From: Pseudomonas purpurea
GTDB lineage: Bacteria; Pseudomonadota; Gammaproteobacteria; Pseudomonadales; Pseudomonadaceae
Direction: 5' to 3'
Length of the DNA: 64,000 nt
Assembly (NCBI RefSeq): GCF_039908635.1
Contig: NZ_CP150918.1
Location: 2,356,001-2,420,000 of the forward strand
Shown: positions 60,327 to 64,000 of the stretch, one piece after another
Layout: the number at the start of each line of letters is the position of its first letter
Position numbering within the stretch: the stretch's first letter is position 1
Translations under genes and position numbers: made by a program
The notes under the pieces: model-generated
The model's database searches: none
Told to the model about the DNA's origin: nothing
What the model saw: the letters and a program-made list of their open reading frames with translations, nothing else

Positions 60327-63300
60327 ATGCAATTCAGCGAATTGATGGCAGTTATTTCAACCTACCCGATCCGTCTTCAACTGGAAGATGATGATTTGGT
60401 CATCCTGGGCGACGACGAGGCACTGGATGACGCGTTGTGGGACAGCCTGACCAAACACAAAGCTGAATTGCTCGCCCTGGTGGCGAGAAACGGTGGCGAT
60501 TGGCTGAGCCCGGCCTATCGGATTACCCCGGACATGCTGCCGCTGGTGAGCCTGGATCAACAGGCCATCGATCGAATTGTCGCCCACGTGCCCGGCGGCG
60601 CGGCCAACGTTCAGGATATTTACCCGTTGGCGCCGTTGCAGGCAGGCATGCTCTACCACCATCTCTCGGCAGAGCAGGGTGACCCCTACGTGCAACAGTC
60701 GCAGTTCGCCTTCGACAGCCGCGAGCGTCTGGAGACGTTTGCCCAGGCGCTGCAATGGGTGATCGATCGCCATGACATCCTCAGGACGTCAATGGTCTGG
60801 GAAGGCCTGGACGAACCGGTGCAAGTGGTCTTGCGCCAGGCGCGGCTGGTGCGTGAAGAACTCGAACTGGCCCCGGCTGGCGGTGATGTCCTGGCGCAGT
60901 TGCGGGCTCGTTTCGATGCTCGGCATTACCGTCTGGATGTGCGTCAGGCGCCGATGCTGCGTCTGGTGTTCGCGCGGGACGAGGTCCGTCAGCGGGTGGT
61001 CGCCATCCTGTTGTTTCACCACATGGCACTGGACCATACCGCTCTGGAAGTGGTGAGCCACGAAATGCAGGCGTATTTGCGGGGTCAGGCGGATCAGTTG
61101 AGCCCGGCCGTACCGTTTCGCAACTATGTTGCCCAAACCCGTCTCGGGACCCGCGAGCAGGAACACGAAGCGTTCTTCCGCCAGATGCTCGGCGATATCG
61201 ATGAACCGACCCTGCCGTTTGGGTTGAGCGATGTGCAGGGCGACGGTCATGGCGTCGAGGAGGCGGGCGTCAGCGTTGACAGCGTTTTGAGCCAGCGGCT
61301 GCGGGCACAGGCCCGACAGCTTGGGGTCAGTGCGGCGAGCCTGATGCACCAGGCGTTTGCCCAGGTGTTGGGCAAGGTTTCCGGGCGTAAGTCCGTGGTC
61401 TTCGGCACGGTCCTGCTAGGCCGGATGGAGGCTGGCGAGGGCTCCGACCGGGCGCTGGGGATGTTCATCAACACCTTGCCGCTGCGCGTGGACGTGGGGG
61501 AGCAAGGCGTACGCGCAGCCTTGAAGCAGACCCATGTGCAATTGACCGCGTTGTTGGGGTATGAACATGCCTCGCTGGCCCTGGCGCAACGTTGCAGCGC
61601 AGTCATCGCGCCAACGCCGCTGTTCAGTTCGCTGCTCAATTACCGGCACAGCCAGGTGGCGGTCGGTGCCGACACGGCAGTGGAGTGGGAAGGCATCCAG
61701 GGGCTGGGTGCCGAGGAACGGACCAACTATCCGCTGACCGTGAACGTGGACGATCTGGGGGAGGATTTTCGCATCACCGTGTTGGTCGACACCTCGATTG
61801 GCGCGCAGCGTGTCGGCGACTACCTGAGCACCGCGCTGGAGAGTCTGGTGCAGGCACTGGAAGCAACGCCGGAGGCACCGCTGCAAACGCTGAACATTCT
61901 GCCGGCTGCCGAACGCCAACACCTGCTGAACACGTTGAACGCCCCGCAGGTTTGCTACGTCGACACGGAGCTGATCCATAGCCGGGTCGAAGCCCGGGCC
62001 GCGGCCCGGCCTGATGCCACGGCAGTGCTGTATGAAGACCTGAACCTGACTTACGGACAACTCAACGCCCGCGCCAATCAGGTGGCACATCGACTGCTGG
62101 CCCTGGGCATTCGCCCCGATGACCGGGTGGCAATCTGTGTCGAGCGGGGCCTGGAAATGGTCGTCGGTTTGCTGGGGATTCTCAAGGCTGGCGCCGGTTA
62201 CGTGCCCATCGACCCGGCCTCACCGGTCGAGCGCATTGCCTACACCTTGCAAGACAGCGCTCCGGTTGCGCTGCTGTTGCAGACCGCGACTCAAAGCCTG
62301 GCCGCCAGCGTGTCCGTGCCGGTGATCGACCTCGACAGCGACACGTTGCAGGACGAGTCCGCAGCCAACCCGCATGTCCCGGAGCTGAGCGCTTCGAACC
62401 TTGCCTACGTGATCTACACGTCCGGTTCCACGGGGCTGCCCAAAGGCGTGATGGTCGAGCACCGCAACGTGGCGCGGCTGTTTTCGGCGACTCAGGGCTG
62501 GTTTGATTTCAATCAGCAGGATGTGTGGGCCTTGTTCCACTCATTTGCCTTTGACTTCTCGGTCTGGGAAATCTGGGGGGCCTTGACCTACGGCGGTCAG
62601 TTGCTGGTGGTGCCGCAACTCATCAGCCGTTCGCCGGACGAATGCTACGCGCTGCTGTGCACCGCTGGCGTAAGCATTCTCAACCAGACCCCGAGTGCGT
62701 TCCGTCAACTCATTGCGGCCCAGGGCCACAGTCAACTCAAGCATTCCTTGCGTCAGGTCATCTTCGGTGGCGAAGCCCTGGAGCCGGGGGTTCTCAAACC
62801 CTGGTATGCCCGCGTTGCCAATGCCGGCACGCAACTGGTGAACATGTACGGCATCACTGAAACCACGGTGCACGTGACTTATCGGGCGCTGGAGGTGGCG
62901 GATGCGCACCGGGTGGGTGTCAGCCCGATTGGCGGGCAGATTCCGGATTTGCAGCTGTACGTGCTCGATGACCGGCGTGAACCGGTCCCGGTCGGTGTCG
63001 TCGGTGAGTTGTACGTCGGCGGCGCGGGAGTTGCCCGGGGTTATCTGAACCGCGAGGAACTGACGGCCGAGCGTTTTATTACCGACCCGTTCAGTGGCCG
63101 CGGCAACGCCCGCTTGTACAGGACGGGCGATCTGGGGCGCTGGACGGCGGACGGCAGTCTGGAGTACCTGGGCCGCAACGACGATCAAGTGAAAATCCGT
63201 GGTTTCCGTATCGAACTGGGTGAGGTCGAAGCCCGTCTTTCGGCCTGCAACGGCGTGCGCGAAGCGGTGGTGATCGCTCGCGAAGACGAACCGGGAGACC

Positions 63301-64000
63301 AGCGCCTGGTGGCCTACGTGATTGCCGGCGAGGGTGTCGAGCTGAGCGCGGCCGGGCTGCGTGAGCAACTGCTGGTGTCGCTTGCCGAGTACATGGTGCC
63401 GAGCGCGTTCGTGATGCTTGAAGCCTTCGCGCTGACTACCAACGGCAAGCTGGATCGCAAGGCGCTGCCGGTGCCGGACACGGATGCGGTTGCCCGGCGC
63501 ACCTACGAAGCGCCGCAGGGCGAGGTGGAGATCGCCCTTGCCGCCCTCTGGCAGGACTTGCTCAAACTTGAGCAAGTCGGTCGCGATGACCACTTTTTCG
63601 AGCTGGGCGGGCATTCGTTGTTGGCGGTCAAATTGATCGGACGCATGCGTCAGGTTGACCTGTACGCAGACGTGCGGGTGTTGTTCAACCAACCGACCCT
63701 GGCGGCGTTGGCCAGTGCGGTGGGGGGGCGCCGCCAGGAAATCGAGGTGCCTGCCCGTGGCGTTCCCCACGGATGCGAGCACCTTACCCCGGACATGTTG
63801 CCCCTGGCAGACCTGGACCAAGGCGCGATAGACCGGATCGTTGCGAGCGTGCCGGGCGGCGCACGCAATGTGCAGGAAATCTACGCCTTGGCGCCGTTGC
63901 AGGAAGGTATTTTGTATCACCACCTGGCGGCGGCCCACGGCGATCCCTACCTGCAATACGTCACGTTTTCGTTCGACAGCCGTGAACATCTTCAAGGATT
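60327..64000 (+). CDS. Second lipopeptide NRPS (3' end outside window), first module predicted Thr
   Basis: 1224 codons to the window edge. Residues 1-~50 form a TubC-like docking domain (MQFSELMAVISTYPIRLQLE, then an acidic stretch DDDLVILGDDEALDD and a helix). Then a dual-type C domain (RITPDMLPL...IDRIVAHVPGG; HHMALDH near 231), A domain (TSGSTG near 698, YGITE near 841), carrier serine near 1097, and the start of the next dual-type C domain. The A code by eye is DFWNIGMVH, the classic Thr code; dehydrobutyrine is possible. ATG 60327 has AGGTT upstream. Continues the assembly line of the first NRPS. Confidence 0.9.
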   Translation, partial: MQFSELMAVISTYPIRLQLEDDDLVILGDDEALDDALWDSLTKHKAELLALVARNGGDWLSPAYRITPDMLPLVSLDQQAIDRIVAHVPGGAANVQDIYPLAPLQAGMLYHHLSAEQGDPYVQQSQFAFDSRERLETFAQALQWVIDRHDILRTSMVWEGLDEPVQVVLRQARLVREELELAPAGGDVLAQLRARFDARHYRLDVRQAPMLRLVFARDEVRQRVVAILLFHHMALDHTALEVVSHEMQAYLRGQADQLSPAVPFRNYVAQTRLGTREQEHEAFFRQMLGDIDEPTLPFGLSDVQGDGHGVEEAGVSVDSVLSQRLRAQARQLGVSAASLMHQAFAQVLGKVSGRKSVVFGTVLLGRMEAGEGSDRALGMFINTLPLRVDVGEQGVRAALKQTHVQLTALLGYEHASLALAQRCSAVIAPTPLFSSLLNYRHSQVAVGADTAVEWEGIQGLGAEERTNYPLTVNVDDLGEDFRITVLVDTSIGAQRVGDYLSTALESLVQALEATPEAPLQTLNILPAAERQHLLNTLNAPQVCYVDTELIHSRVEARAAARPDATAVLYEDLNLTYGQLNARANQVAHRLLALGIRPDDRVAICVERGLEMVVGLLGILKAGAGYVPIDPASPVERIAYTLQDSAPVALLLQTATQSLAASVSVPVIDLDSDTLQDESAANPHVPELSASNLAYVIYTSGSTGLPKGVMVEHRNVARLFSATQGWFDFNQQDVWALFHSFAFDFSVWEIWGALTYGGQLLVVPQLISRSPDECYALLCTAGVSILNQTPSAFRQLIAAQGHSQLKHSLRQVIFGGEALEPGVLKPWYARVANAGTQLVNMYGITETTVHVTYRALEVADAHRVGVSPIGGQIPDLQLYVLDDRREPVPVGVVGELYVGGAGVARGYLNREELTAERFITDPFSGRGNARLYRTGDLGRWTADGSLEYLGRNDDQVKIRGFRIELGEVEARLSACNGVREAVVIAREDEPGDQRLVAYVIAGEGVELSAAGLREQLLVSLAEYMVPSAFVMLEAFALTTNGKLDRKALPVPDTDAVARRTYEAPQGEVEIALAALWQDLLKLEQVGRDDHFFELGGHSLLAVKLIGRMRQVDLYADVRVLFNQPTLAALASAVGGRRQEIEVPARGVPHGCEHLTPDMLPLADLDQGAIDRIVASVPGGARNVQEIYALAPLQEGILYHHLAAAHGDPYLQYVTFSFDSREHLQG

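Overview
The window looks like a Pseudomonas chromosome: high GC throughout, Shine-Dalgarno sequences of the AGGAGG type, and gene families typical of the P. fluorescens/P. syringae lineages. It holds accessory functions: a radical-SAM peptide-like locus, a full exopolysaccharide operon, an ABC/FtsX/AttH-like operon, and the start of a large lipopeptide NRPS cluster. I saw no rRNA, tRNA, CRISPR array or insertion sequence.

Layout. (1) 1-2355, minus strand: a 62-aa DUF1843-type protein, two DUF1842/DUF1843-type proteins, and a radical SAM enzyme that runs off the left edge. (2) 2709-5156: an alpha/beta hydrolase, a small membrane protein and a lipoprotein. (3) 5449-24267, minus strand: a tightly overlapping exopolysaccharide operon. 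In transcription order it has UDP-glucose dehydrogenase, UDP-glucuronate epimerase, initiating sugar-phosphate transferase, CpsD-like protein, Wza-like exporter, Wzc-like co-polymerase without kinase, GT4, Wzy, two GT2, NodB-type deacetylase, Wzx, a glycosidase-like secreted protein, a GNAT, a CelD-type acyltransferase, a ChbG/YdjC deacetylase, and a second GNAT broken by one extra base. (4) 24659-36715: an inner-membrane sulfatase-fold protein; a PD-(D/E)XK nuclease-like protein of possible defence function; ABC ATPase + FtsX permease (frameshifted) + AttH-like lipoprotein; a periplasmic protein; a VanW-like protein; an IgaA-like membrane protein; and a pair of unknown small genes. (5) 37020-64000: the lipopeptide cluster, with a LuxR-type regulator, a SyrD/PvdE-type ABC exporter, a 48-codon reading frame overlapping the NRPS start, a six-module NRPS of about 6451 aa, and a second NRPS with an N-terminal TubC-like docking domain that leaves the window in its second module.

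How they work together. The exopolysaccharide genes form a complete Wzx/Wzy-type pathway, probably for an acidic glycan (UDP-GlcA to UDP-GalA), with an unusually large set of acyl-adding and acyl-removing enzymes. In the lipopeptide cluster, hand-read specificity codes give acyl-Pro-Gln-Ser-Leu-Leu-Gln for the first NRPS and Thr (or dehydrobutyrine) for the first module of the second. Every internal condensation domain is of the dual condensation/epimerisation type, so mostly D residues are expected. Two 20-bp inverted-repeat boxes between the regulator and the exporter match each other at 17 of 20 positions when one is reversed; they resemble the syr-syp box of syringomycin-type clusters. The A-domain cores of modules 2 and 6 are almost identical over about 860 bases, which points to recent recombination inside the gene.

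Limits: all family assignments come from reading motifs by eye, without database searches. Both frameshifts could be assembly errors.
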